A program made the position numbers and the translations under genes. DNA of 64,000 bases from Methylobacterium oryzae (lineage in GTDB: Bacteria; Pseudomonadota; Alphaproteobacteria; Rhizobiales; Beijerinckiaceae), in the NCBI RefSeq assembly GCF_021398735.1, contig NZ_CP090349.1:5640001-5704000 (forward strand), given 5' to 3'. How positions within the stretch are numbered: the first letter of the stretch is position 1; each line of letters starts with the position of its first letter. Below, piece after piece: positions 19,454-28,188 of this stretch. Under the pieces are notes generated by a model. It searched no databases and was not told where the DNA came from. It saw nothing but the letters and a program-made list of their open reading frames with translations.

Positions 19454-20221
19454 ATGACCGGACCCATGACCGGACCCACGACCGGACGTCACCCGCCCGC
19501 ACTGCCGCGCCGCGCCGCGAGCGTGCTCGCCGCCTGCGCGCTCTCCGCCCTCGCGGCGGCCTGCAAGACCGATCCCGTCACGACCGGCGGCATCGACGTC
19601 ACGGATTACCGCGCGCGCCACCCGATCGTGCTGACCGACGGGCCTCGCAGCCTCGACGTGTTCCCGACCGGCACGGGCCATCTGGACCCGCGCCAAGCGA
19701 CCGATGTCAACGCCTTCATGCTGGAGTACCGGCGCTACGGCCGCGGAACCCTTCTGATGCAGGTGCCCCAGGGCGTCCCACCCGACCAGGTCGCCGCCGT
19801 GCAGCGGACGGCCTCGGTTCTCGGCCGGCTCGGCACGCAGAACGGCGTCAACGCCCGCGAGATCGCGGTCAGCGGCTACGCGGTGGCGGCGCCGACCCTC
19901 GCCGCGCCGATCCGGCTGAGCTTCCAGCGCATGCAGGCCAAGGTGGCCGACGCCTGCGGCCTCTGGCCTCAAGACCTCGGGGCCGGCAATTTCGCGACCG
20001 ACTACAACAACCGGCCGAGCTGGAACCTGGGCTGCGCCATGCAGTCCAACGTCGCCGCCCAGGTCGCCGACCCGGTCGACCTCGTGCGCGGCCGGCCCGA
20101 GGGCCGCATCGACACGGTCAAGCGGGTCCGGGACATTGGCCAGTTGCGGGACGGCAAGGATCCGTCAACCACATGGCGGCAAGATGGTCAGACCGCCGTG
20201 AAGGCCCAGGTCACGAACTGA
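19454..20221 (+). CDS. cpaD: Pilus assembly lipoprotein CpaD
   Basis: A 255-residue CpaD-family protein. A lipobox-like ALAAAC near residues 33-38 suggests an outer-membrane lipoprotein that helps the secretin. The family region GNFATDYNNRPSWNLGCAMQSN and QVADPVDLVRGR is clear when read in pieces. The first codons contain a short tandem repeat (ATGACCGGACCC twice, then a variant), so the start could be either of the first two ATGs. Confidence 0.9.
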   Translation: MTGPMTGPTTGRHPPALPRRAASVLAACALSALAAACKTDPVTTGGIDVTDYRARHPIVLTDGPRSLDVFPTGTGHLDPRQATDVNAFMLEYRRYGRGTLLMQVPQGVPPDQVAAVQRTASVLGRLGTQNGVNAREIAVSGYAVAAPTLAAPIRLSFQRMQAKVADACGLWPQDLGAGNFATDYNNRPSWNLGCAMQSNVAAQVADPVDLVRGRPEGRIDTVKRVRDIGQLRDGKDPSTTWRQDGQTAVKAQVTN

Positions 20222-20299
20222 GACAGCCGGCGCCGGGGATGGGCAGCCCCGCCGCCGATCGCAACGCCGCACCCCGCACGCGAACCCGAAAGCGCCGTC

Positions 20300-21544
20300 A
20301 TGGCAGAGCTGTCCGAGACAACCGAGCGCACGATCGCCCCGGTGCCCCGGATCACCATCCAGGCCTTCTGCGAGACCGGCGAGACCGCGGCGATGATCGA
20401 GGGCGCGGCCCTCGACCGGCGCATGCAGAAGGCGCAGGTCAAGGTCCGGATGGGCGGCGGGGCCGCGGCGATCGAGGCGTACCGGCACGCGCCGACGCCC
20501 AACGTCATCGTCCTCGAGATCCAGGGCGCGCGCTCGCGGCCGATCGAGTGCCTCGACGCCCTGGCCGAGGTCTGCGACGAGGGGACCCGCGTCCTGGTGA
20601 TCGGTCACGTCAACGACGTGATGCTTTACCGCCAGCTGATCCAGCGCGGGGTGTCCGATTACCTGATGGCGCCGGTCGAGCCCCTGACGCTCATCGCGGC
20701 GATCTCCGACCTGTTCACGGCCCCGGGCGTCAAGCCGGTGGGCCGGACCGTGGCGGTCTACGGCGTCAAGGGCGGCATCGGCGCCTCGACCGTGGCGCAT
20801 AATTTCGCGTGGTCGGTGGCCCGGGGCCAGGGCGTCCAGACGGTGATCGCCGATCTCGACATCGCCTTCGGCACCGCCTCGCTCAACTTCAACCAGGACC
20901 CGCCCCAGGGCATCGCCGAGGCGGTGTTCGCCCCCGAGCGGCTGGACTCCGCCTTGGTCGAGCGGCTGCTGTCCAAGTGCAGCGACAACCTGAGCCTGCT
21001 CTCGGCCCCGGCGAGCCTCGACCGGACCATCGACCTGTCCGAGCCGGCCTTCGACACCCTGATCGAGCACATGCGGGCGAGCGTCCCGTGCGTGGTCCTC
21101 GACATCCCCCACCAGTGGAACGCGTGGACGAAGCGCGTCCTGACGGCGGCCGACGAGATCCTGATCGTGACCGGGCCCGACCTCGCCTGCCTGCGCAACG
21201 CCAAGAACCTCCTCGGCGCGCTGAAGCACGGTCGCCCGAACGACCAGCCGCCCCGCATCGTGCTGAACGGCGTCGGCGTGCCCAAGCGCCCCGAGATCGG
21301 CACCGCCGAGTTCGCCAAGGCCCTGGAGGCGCCGGTGGCCCTGACGATCATGTTCGAGCCGACCCTGTTCGGCACGGCCGCCAACAACGGCCAGATGATC
21401 GCCGAGATCCAGGCGGGCTCGAAGGTGGCGGAGCTGTTCAACGACCTGGCGGCCATGACCCTCGGACGTCCCGAGAGCCGGCGGGGCCGTCCGAGCCTGC
21501 TGGAGCCGCTGCTCGCCAAGCTTTCCGGCCGCAAGGCATCCTGA
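20300..21544 (+). CDS. cpaE: Pilus assembly ATPase CpaE (TadZ)
   Basis: A 414-residue CpaE/TadZ protein. The N-terminal part (about 14-135) resembles a degenerate receiver domain. The C-terminal MinD/ParA-like domain starts near residue 150 with VKGGIGASTVAHNFA, the deviant Walker A form usual in CpaE, in which the last lysine is replaced by Ala. It localises the Tad apparatus, typically at a pole. It lies between cpaD and cpaF with 56-78 base gaps. Confidence 0.92.
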   Translation: MAELSETTERTIAPVPRITIQAFCETGETAAMIEGAALDRRMQKAQVKVRMGGGAAAIEAYRHAPTPNVIVLEIQGARSRPIECLDALAEVCDEGTRVLVIGHVNDVMLYRQLIQRGVSDYLMAPVEPLTLIAAISDLFTAPGVKPVGRTVAVYGVKGGIGASTVAHNFAWSVARGQGVQTVIADLDIAFGTASLNFNQDPPQGIAEAVFAPERLDSALVERLLSKCSDNLSLLSAPASLDRTIDLSEPAFDTLIEHMRASVPCVVLDIPHQWNAWTKRVLTAADEILIVTGPDLACLRNAKNLLGALKHGRPNDQPPRIVLNGVGVPKRPEIGTAEFAKALEAPVALTIMFEPTLFGTAANNGQMIAEIQAGSKVAELFNDLAAMTLGRPESRRGRPSLLEPLLAKLSGRKAS

Positions 21545-21601
21545 TGCGGACGCGATCCCTCACCCGGCCGGTGCCGCGGGTCAGCGTCGGGGCTCTGACC
21601 C

Positions 21602-23050
21602 ATGTTCGGTAGGCGACAGTCCGGCGGCGCGTCGGCGCCGCCCCCGCCGATGCCGCAGATGCGGACCCCGGCCCCGGCCACGCCAGTGCTGCGCGACGCG
21701 CCGGCGCCCGCGCCGGCCCAGCGCCCGGCGCCGGCGGCCCCGGTCGTCGTCGAGACCGCGCGCTCGGAGGATTACTACCGCACCAAGAGCCTGATCTTCG
21801 GCGCCCTGATCGAGGCGATCGACCTGACGCAGCTCTCGCGCCTCGACGCCGAGACCGCGCGCGAGGAGATCCGCGACATCGTCACGGAGATCATCGGGCT
21901 CAAGAACATCGTCCTGTCGATCTCCGAGCAGGAGGAACTGCTCGACGACATCTGCAACGACGTGCTGGGTTACGGCCCGCTGGAGCCGCTTCTCGCCCGC
22001 GACGACATCGCCGACATCATGGTCAACGGCGCCCACCGGACCTTCATCGAGGTCAACGGCAAGATCCAGCTGACCAGCGTGCGGTTCCGCGACAACCAGC
22101 AGCTGATGAACATCTGCCAGCGCATCGTCAGCCAGGTCGGCCGGCGCGTCGACGACGCCTCGCCGATCTGCGACGCGCGCCTGCCGGACGGGTCCCGCGT
22201 CAACGTCATCGCGCCGCCGCTCGCCATCGACGGCCCGGCGCTCACGATCCGAAAGTTCAAGAAGGACAAGCTCACCCTGGAGCAGCTCGTGCGCTTCGGG
22301 GCGATCTCGCCCGAGGGCGCCGAGGTCCTCAAGATCATCGGCCAGTCGCGCTGCAACGTGGTCATCTCGGGCGGCACGGGCTCGGGCAAGACCACGCTGC
22401 TCAACTGCCTCACCGCCTTCATCGAGCACGACGAGCGGGTCATCACCTGCGAGGACGCGGCCGAGCTGCAGCTCCAGCAGCCGCACGTCGTGCGCCTGGA
22501 GACACGGCCGCCCAACATGGAGGGCCAGGGCCAAGTCACCATGCGCGACCTCGTGAAGAACTGCCTGCGCATGCGCCCGGAGCGGATCATCGTCGGCGAG
22601 GTGCGCGGACCGGAGGCCTTCGATCTGCTCCAGGCGATGAACACCGGCCACGACGGCTCGATGGGCACGCTCCACGCCAACAGCCCGCGCGAGTGCCTGT
22701 CGCGTATCGAATCGATGATCTCGATGGGCGGCTTCACCCTGCCGTCGCGGACCCTGCGCGAGATGATCTGCGGCTCGATCGACGTCGTGATCCAGGCGAT
22801 GCGTCTGCGCGACGGCTCCCGGCGCATCACCCACATCACTGAGGTGCTCGGCATGGAGGGCGACGTCATCACCACCCAGGACGTGTTCCTCTACGACATC
22901 GTCGGCGAGGACGCGAACGGCAAGCTGATCGGGCGTCACCGCTCCACCGGCGTCGGCCGGCCGAAATTCTGGGAGCGCGCCCGCTACTACGGCCTCGAAC
23001 AGCGGCTCGGCGAGGCGCTCGACGCCGCCGAGGTCGTCGACCGGAACTGA
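21602..23050 (+). CDS. cpaF: Tad secretion ATPase CpaF (TadA)
   Basis: A 482-residue type II/IV secretion ATPase that powers pilus polymerisation at the inner membrane. Walker A GGTGSGKTT is at 257-265; the Asp box ITCEDAAELQL, Walker B region RPERIIVGEVRG and His box GSMGTLHANSPRE follow. The first 50 residues are Pro/Ala-rich and poorly conserved. Four bases separate its stop from tadB, consistent with one operon. Confidence 0.95.
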   Translation: MFGRRQSGGASAPPPPMPQMRTPAPATPVLRDAPAPAPAQRPAPAAPVVVETARSEDYYRTKSLIFGALIEAIDLTQLSRLDAETAREEIRDIVTEIIGLKNIVLSISEQEELLDDICNDVLGYGPLEPLLARDDIADIMVNGAHRTFIEVNGKIQLTSVRFRDNQQLMNICQRIVSQVGRRVDDASPICDARLPDGSRVNVIAPPLAIDGPALTIRKFKKDKLTLEQLVRFGAISPEGAEVLKIIGQSRCNVVISGGTGSGKTTLLNCLTAFIEHDERVITCEDAAELQLQQPHVVRLETRPPNMEGQGQVTMRDLVKNCLRMRPERIIVGEVRGPEAFDLLQAMNTGHDGSMGTLHANSPRECLSRIESMISMGGFTLPSRTLREMICGSIDVVIQAMRLRDGSRRITHITEVLGMEGDVITTQDVFLYDIVGEDANGKLIGRHRSTGVGRPKFWERARYYGLEQRLGEALDAAEVVDRN

Positions 23051-23054
23051 GCCG

Positions 23055-24032
23055 ATGGCGGACGCCTCCAACCTGCCGATCGCCGCCGGCCTCGCCGGCA
23101 TCGCGGTGGCCGCCATCGCCTACGTGGCGGTCCTGCCCCTGCTCGGCGGCGAGCGCCGGGCCACCAAGCGCCTGAAGACGATCAGCGTCTCCGCCTCGGG
23201 GGCGGCGACCCGGGGCGTCGCCGTCAACCGGCGCGAGCAGGTCGCCAAGACGCTGAGCGAGATCGAGGCGAAGGCCAAGGGCGCCTCGAAGGCCAGCGTG
23301 GAATTGAAGCTCGCCCGCGCCGGCCTCGGCTGGACGAAGCAGACATTCTACGGGGTCTCGGCCCTGAGCGGGGTCGTCTTCGGGCTCCTGCTCTTCGTCA
23401 TCACCGACAACGCCCTGGCGGCGCTCGGCGCCGCCTTCGCGGGCGGCTTCGGCCTGCCGGCCTACCTGCTGCGCCACCTGCGGCTCAAGCGCATCGCGAA
23501 GTTCAACAAGGAGCTGCCCAACGCCGTCGACGTGGTGGTCCGCGGCATCCGCACCGGCATCCCGGTGGGCGACTGCTTCCGCATGGTCTCGCGCGAGGCC
23601 GAGGAGCCGGTGCGCAGCGAGTTCCGGACCGTGGTGGAGACGCAGGCGATGGGCCTGTCCCTCGGCGAGGCCTGCACGCGGCTGTTCGAGCGCGTGCCCA
23701 CCGCCGAGGTGAACTTCTTCGCCATCGTGATCAACATCCAGCAGCAGTCGGGCGGTAACCTCTCCGAGGCGCTGAACAACCTCTCCACGGTGCTGCGCGA
23801 CCGCGCCAAGATGCGCGGCAAGGTCCAGGCGATGAGCATGGAGGCCAAGGCCTCGGCCTCGATCATCGCCTGCCTGCCCTTCGCTGTGGCGGGCATCACC
23901 GCGCTCACCAGCCCCGACTACATCTCGCTGCTCTGGACAACCGACACGGGCAAGATCGCCCTGGTCGGCGCGGCGATCTGGATGTCCATCGGCATCTTCA
24001 CCATCAAGAAGATGATCGCCTTCGAGTTCTAG
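23055..24032 (+). CDS. tadB: Tad pilus inner-membrane platform protein TadB
   Basis: A 325-residue GspF/TadB-type protein. Hydrophobic segments lie near 6-28, 97-118, 120-135, 275-292 and 300-318. The cytoplasmic type II secretion F domain (about 150-270) has VRGIRTGIPVGDCFRMVSRE. It forms the assembly platform with TadC and binds CpaF. Confidence 0.93.
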   Translation: MADASNLPIAAGLAGIAVAAIAYVAVLPLLGGERRATKRLKTISVSASGAATRGVAVNRREQVAKTLSEIEAKAKGASKASVELKLARAGLGWTKQTFYGVSALSGVVFGLLLFVITDNALAALGAAFAGGFGLPAYLLRHLRLKRIAKFNKELPNAVDVVVRGIRTGIPVGDCFRMVSREAEEPVRSEFRTVVETQAMGLSLGEACTRLFERVPTAEVNFFAIVINIQQQSGGNLSEALNNLSTVLRDRAKMRGKVQAMSMEAKASASIIACLPFAVAGITALTSPDYISLLWTTDTGKIALVGAAIWMSIGIFTIKKMIAFEF

Positions 24033-24063
24033 GCGCGGTGCGCCGTCTGCCGGATCCCGCCCG

Positions 24064-25041
24064 ATGATCGACGCCATCGCCGAGAAGCTGTTCGATCCCC
24101 GCTTCATGGGCACGCTGCTGACCGCCGTCGCGGCGGCCGCGACCGCCTACGCGGTGGCGCAGCCCTTCCTAGAGACCGACCGCCTCGGCAAGCGGATGAA
24201 GCTCGTCAGCGACGAGCGCGAGCAGATCCGGCGGCGCGAGCGGCTGAGCGCGGAGCGGACCGGAAGCCGGGCGACGCTGCGCACGGAGCCGAAGGCCTAC
24301 ATGAAGTCGGTCGTCGAGAAGTACCAGCTGCGCCGCTGGCTCGGTACGGACACGGCCAAGCGCAAACTGATGCAGGCAGGGTACCGCGGCCAGGGGGCGG
24401 AGACCGCTTTCCTGTTCTTCCGCCTCGTCGTGCCGGTCGCGGCGGTGATCGCGGCCTTGTTCTACCTGTTCGTGCTGGAGGTGCTCGACGCCTCGTACCT
24501 CATGCGGTTCGGGCTCGTGATCGGCGCGGCCTACATGGGCATCAAGGCGCCCGAGCTGTTCCTGGTGAACACCGCCAAGAAGCGCCAGACCGAGATCCGC
24601 AAGGCGTGGCCGGACGCCCTCGACCTCACGCTGATCTGCGTCGAATCCGGCATGGCGATCGAGAACGCGTTCCGGAAGGTGAGCACCGAGATCGCCACGT
24701 CCTCGGTCGTGCTGGCTGAGGAGCTCGCGCTGATGACCGCCGAGATGTCGTTCCTGCCCGACCGGCGTCAGGCCTACGAGAACCTCGTGATGCGCACCGG
24801 CCTCGAGCCGGTGAAGTCCGTGGCGACGGCGTTGATCCAGGCCGAGCGCTACGGCACGCCGGTCGGTCAGGCGCTGCGGGTTCTGAGCCAGGAGAGCCGC
24901 GACATGCGCATGAACGAGGCCGAGAAGAAGGCGGCCGGGCTGCCGCCGAAGCTCACCGTGCCGATGATCCTGTTCTTCCTGCCCGTGCTGTTCGTCGTCA
25001 TCATCACCCCGGCGGTCATCCAGATCATGCGGACGCAGTGA
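24064..25041 (+). CDS. tadC: Tad pilus inner-membrane platform protein TadC
   Basis: A 325-residue second GspF-domain platform protein, paralogous in layout to TadB. Membrane segments are near 14-33, 118-140, 143-162 and 298-322. The domain with DLTLICVESGMAIENAFRKV is characteristic of TadC. It is the last gene of the operon seen here. No pilin, prepilin peptidase or TadD/E/F genes follow. Confidence 0.93.
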   Translation: MIDAIAEKLFDPRFMGTLLTAVAAAATAYAVAQPFLETDRLGKRMKLVSDEREQIRRRERLSAERTGSRATLRTEPKAYMKSVVEKYQLRRWLGTDTAKRKLMQAGYRGQGAETAFLFFRLVVPVAAVIAALFYLFVLEVLDASYLMRFGLVIGAAYMGIKAPELFLVNTAKKRQTEIRKAWPDALDLTLICVESGMAIENAFRKVSTEIATSSVVLAEELALMTAEMSFLPDRRQAYENLVMRTGLEPVKSVATALIQAERYGTPVGQALRVLSQESRDMRMNEAEKKAAGLPPKLTVPMILFFLPVLFVVIITPAVIQIMRTQ

Positions 25042-25066
25042 CGGCCGGGATGGCGCAAGGAGAGGC

Positions 25067-25324
25067 TCAGCGGATGCGGCCGGGGCGGGTCGGCTCGAAC
25101 ACGATGCGGCGGTGGTAGGCGCACCAGCTCTTGCCGTCGGACACGGGGGCGCCGCAGCAGACGGCGCGGTCGTTCGGCTCGCCGATGATGTACTTGCACA
25201 CGAAGGCGCCGGACTGCGCGAAGGGCACGCGCAGGTCGGCCGACGGCTCCTCGACGGTCTCGGCGTCGCCGATCTGGGACATGCGGACGAGTTGATTCAT
25301 GGTGTCGATCGGCTCAATAAGCAT
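25067..25324 (-). CDS. Small GcrA-like zinc-knuckle protein
   Basis: An 85-residue protein whose second half, CKYIIGEPNDRAVCCGAP and SWCAYHRRIVFEP, matches the Cys/His-rich C-terminal end of GcrA cell-cycle regulators. The N-terminal DNA-binding half of GcrA is missing, so it is not a normal GcrA. It could bind zinc or sigma factor, as the C-terminal part of GcrA does; this is inference. Three in-frame ATGs exist (25324, 25300, 25282), and the start is uncertain. It is convergent with tadC. Confidence 0.65.
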   Translation of the reverse strand: MLIEPIDTMNQLVRMSQIGDAETVEEPSADLRVPFAQSGAFVCKYIIGEPNDRAVCCGAPVSDGKSWCAYHRRIVFEPTRPGRIR

Positions 25325-25702
25325 CCTGCACGGTGGGTCGGGCGCCCGGGCAGACAGGGAAGGTTTGAACGCATCTCGTTCAGGCGACGTCCCCGTATCG
25401 CGTCCGCGAGCGGAACGTCCGGGGCGGCCAACACGATGCCGGCCGGACGGCCGACGCGATTGGCGTCATCATGGTGTCGTAACTGGGGTTACGGCTCTTT
25501 AAAACAAGACCAGCCTGCGCTGGATGCATCGGACCACGGTGCGGGATGCGTAGCTCATCCGATCCGGCGCGCGCTCGATTGGCATTGGCGCGGCTGACGA
25601 ATCCGCCCGAACGCCGCCGTCCCGCGGTGACCCAGGCGTGCAACGCCGGGCGACCTGTGGTTCTGTGAGCCCGCAACGCGAACAGAGCCGGATCCGCCGA
25701 CC
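25325..25702. other. Intergenic region with short inverted repeat
   Basis: These 378 bases lie between two divergent genes and contain no convincing coding sequence. CGTAAC-TGGG-GTTACG (25478-25493) is a perfect inverted repeat, followed by an AT-rich CTCTTTAAAACAAG stretch, which could be a regulatory site or promoter element for the sulfurtransferase gene. Confidence 0.45.
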
Positions 25703-26548
25703 ATGGCCCAGCCGCCCCTCGTGTCACCCGAATGGCTGCACGACCGCCTCGCGGCCCCCGACATCGTCGTGCTCGACGCCTCCTGGTACCTGCCCGCAGC
25801 GGGCCGCGATCCCGAGGCCGAGTTCCGCACCGCCCACATACCCGGCGCCCGCCGCTTCGATCTCGACGCCATGAGCGACACCGAGTCGAACCTGCCGCAC
25901 ATGCTGCCACGGCCCGAGGTGTTCGCGGCGCGGATGCGCGCGCTCGGCGTCGGCGACGGCATGCAGATCGTTGTCTACGACGGGCAGGGGCTGTTCTCCG
26001 CCCCGCGGGTCTGGTGGATGCTCAAGGCCTTCGGCGTGCGCGACGCGCTGGTGCTGGACGGCGGCCTGCCGGCCTGGGTGGCGGCGGGCTACCCGACCGA
26101 GGAGGGCGACCCGCGCCAGCCCGAGCGGCGGCACTTCACCGCCCGCTTCGACCACGGCGCCGTGGCGGACGCGGACGACGTCGCCCGCGCCCTGGACAGC
26201 GGCTCGGCGCAGGTCGTCGACGCCCGCTCGGGGACGCGGTTCCGCGGCGAGGAGCCGGAGCCCCGCCCCGGCGTCCGGCCGGGGCACATGCCCGGCGCGC
26301 GCAACCTGCACTACGCGGCCCTCCAGCGCGACGGCCGGATGAAGAGCCCCGAGGAGTTGAAGACGGTCTTCGCCGAGAACGGCGTCGATCCGGACCTGCC
26401 GATCGTGACCACCTGCGGCTCCGGCGTGACCGCTGCGATCATCGCGCTGGCGCTGGAGACCATGGGCCGCCCGGCGCGGGGGCTCTACGACGGCTCCTGG
26501 TCGGAATGGGGCGCCGACCCGGCCCGGGCGGTGGCGACGGGTCCTTGA
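25703..26548 (+). CDS. sseA: 3-mercaptopyruvate/thiosulfate sulfurtransferase
   Basis: A 281-residue two-domain rhodanese. The N-terminal inactive domain spans about 5-135 and the catalytic C-terminal domain about 155-278. The active Cys238 is in TTCGSGVTA; the CGSGVT loop is typical of 3-mercaptopyruvate sulfurtransferase rather than of thiosulfate rhodanese. It moves sulfane sulfur from 3-mercaptopyruvate to thiols or cyanide. The PGARRFDLDA segment also fits the family. Confidence 0.92.
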   Translation: MAQPPLVSPEWLHDRLAAPDIVVLDASWYLPAAGRDPEAEFRTAHIPGARRFDLDAMSDTESNLPHMLPRPEVFAARMRALGVGDGMQIVVYDGQGLFSAPRVWWMLKAFGVRDALVLDGGLPAWVAAGYPTEEGDPRQPERRHFTARFDHGAVADADDVARALDSGSAQVVDARSGTRFRGEEPEPRPGVRPGHMPGARNLHYAALQRDGRMKSPEELKTVFAENGVDPDLPIVTTCGSGVTAAIIALALETMGRPARGLYDGSWSEWGADPARAVATGP

Positions 26549-26674
26549 GAGGCGGTTCTCCGGCCCTCAGGTCCGCCGACGTGACCGGGCCGCCCCGGTC
26601 GCCCGCTTGAAAGCTCCGTGATCGATTTCGATATATCGATTGCGCCTGCGGTTGGGCGCCCTACGGAGAAAATC

Positions 26675-27163
26675 ATGCCGCATCACGACACCACCGCCCT
26701 CTCGGGCACGATACGACACGTCTTCGCCCATCGCTTCACCGTCGAGGCGGGCGGCGAGACGCACCTCGCCGATCTCGGCCCGAAGGGTGCGGAGGCGTTC
26801 CCGCTCGCGAGCGGCCTGCACGTCACCCTCACCGGAGAGCGTCGCCCCTCGGAGATCAAGGTCACGCGGATCTCGGCGGAGGGCCGGGATCCGGTGGAGA
26901 TCCATCACAAGAAGCCCCATCACGCGCCCGGCACCGGGCGGCCGGACGGGGCAACGGACGCCCCGTCCGATCCCGCGCGCGCTCTGGCGGCGGTGGCCGC
27001 GGCGGGGTGGGCGGTGGCGGACGCGCCGCGCCGCAAGCCGAGGCATTTCGAGGTGCTGGCACGTCGGAGCGACCGCGCGGCGACGGAACTGCACGTCGAC
27101 TTCGCCGGCACGATCTACAGGGAGAAGCCGGCCGACCGGGCGAAGTGGACCGTGCTGGCCTGA
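26675..27163 (+). CDS. Hypothetical protein with a beta-rich N-terminal half
   Basis: A 162-residue soluble protein of unknown family. Residues 8-65 read like a small beta-barrel nucleic-acid-binding fold (SGTIRHVFAHRFTVEAGG), followed by a histidine-rich linker EIHHKKPHHAPG and a C-terminal helical/strand part. The ATG at 26675 has GGAG upstream; an earlier in-frame ATG at 26618 is less likely. The His cluster may bind metal, but this is not tested by any visible partner. Confidence 0.6.
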   Translation: MPHHDTTALSGTIRHVFAHRFTVEAGGETHLADLGPKGAEAFPLASGLHVTLTGERRPSEIKVTRISAEGRDPVEIHHKKPHHAPGTGRPDGATDAPSDPARALAAVAAAGWAVADAPRRKPRHFEVLARRSDRAATELHVDFAGTIYREKPADRAKWTVLA

Positions 27164-27185
27164 GGGTCGCGGGCCGACCGACCCA

Positions 27186-27206
27186 CCGCACCGATGGACG
27201 GTGCGG
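27186..27206. terminator. Possible bidirectional terminator hairpin
   Basis: CCGCACCG-ATGGA-CGGTGCGG lies between the convergent ends of the hypothetical gene and ftrC. There is no T-run on either side, so termination is uncertain. Confidence 0.3.
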
Positions 27207-27310
27207 CGGGACCCGTCGCGTCGAGCCGAGGATGCACAGCCGGGCCGCCACGCAGCCCGGCGCCTCGACGCCTAGCTGTCGGATGTATCCCCGCGGCGCC
27301 GGACGGTTCG

Positions 27311-28135
27311 CTACGCCGCCCGCACCGCGCGGCGCTTGTCGGCGGCGCTCCACTGCATCAGGCCGACCATCACCGCGATGGTGGCGACGTAGACCAGCCC
27401 CTGGAGGGCGGTCGGACGGTCGGTGTAGCCGACCAGGGCGTGCAGGACGCGGCCCGGCCAGGAATTCTCGGCGATCACGCCGGAGCTGTTCCAGAGGGTG
27501 TATCCGAGGACCTCGACCACCCCGGCATTCGCCAGGAACTGCGCCGCCTGCGCGGCGAGGCCGGCCGCGAGGAAGATGATCAGGACGCTGGTCACCGAGA
27601 AGACGTAGCGGCTCGGAATCGAGGCGAGCCCGAGATAGGTCACCGCCGAGAGGAGCGCGCCGGCGCCGATGCCGGCGACCGCACCGAACTGGATGTCGGC
27701 GCCCGAGGTGCCCGAGGCCACGAGGCCGTAGAGGAACAGGACCAGCTCGGCCCCCTCGCGCAGGATCGCGGCGCCGATCACGATCGACAGGGCCGCTGCC
27801 TCCCGCTCGCCCGAGCGCACCGCCGCGCCGGCGGCGCGCAGTTCGCCCGCCAGCTCCTTGCCGTGCTTGCTCATCCAGGTGTTGTGCCAGATCAGCAGCA
27901 GCACCGCGACGATCAGGACCGCGGCGTTCAGGATGTCCTGCCCGCTGCCCTCGAACGCGTCCGAGATCTTCTCGGCGAACAGCGCCACCAGGGCGGCGCC
28001 CGCGAGGCCGCCGGCGATGCCGAGCAGGACCCAGCGCATCCGGCCCGGGATGCCGCGGGTGGCGGCCAGCACGATGGAGATGATGAGGCCCGCCTCGATG
28101 ACTTCGCGGAAGGCGATGACGAAGGCGCCGATCAT
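27311..28135 (-). CDS. ftrC: FTR1-family iron permease (FtrC)
   Basis: A 274-residue inner-membrane iron permease with seven hydrophobic segments. The two iron-transport motifs are REVIEA-type R10-E11...E14 and REGAE at 126-130. It takes up iron delivered through the periplasmic partners FtrA and FtrB; in the FtrABCD system of Brucella and Bordetella uptake of ferrous iron involves oxidation. Here it is the last gene of the minus-strand operon ftrA-ftrB-ftrD-ftrC. Confidence 0.92.
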   Translation of the reverse strand: MIGAFVIAFREVIEAGLIISIVLAATRGIPGRMRWVLLGIAGGLAGAALVALFAEKISDAFEGSGQDILNAAVLIVAVLLLIWHNTWMSKHGKELAGELRAAGAAVRSGEREAAALSIVIGAAILREGAELVLFLYGLVASGTSGADIQFGAVAGIGAGALLSAVTYLGLASIPSRYVFSVTSVLIIFLAAGLAAQAAQFLANAGVVEVLGYTLWNSSGVIAENSWPGRVLHALVGYTDRPTALQGLVYVATIAVMVGLMQWSAADKRRAVRAA

Positions 28136-28188
28136 GGCGGTCTCCAGGGTTTGTGAGGTCGTGTGACGCGGCGCGCGCGGACCGCGCG

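Noticed and set aside
17537..19972. 811-codon minus-strand frame
   Set aside because: Antisense to cpaC and cpaD, with His/Gly/Arg/Asp-rich nonsense composition.
25112..25597. Plus-strand frame across the GcrA-like gene and the intergenic gap
   Set aside because: Antisense shadow with no domain; the minus-strand frame has the Cys/His pattern.
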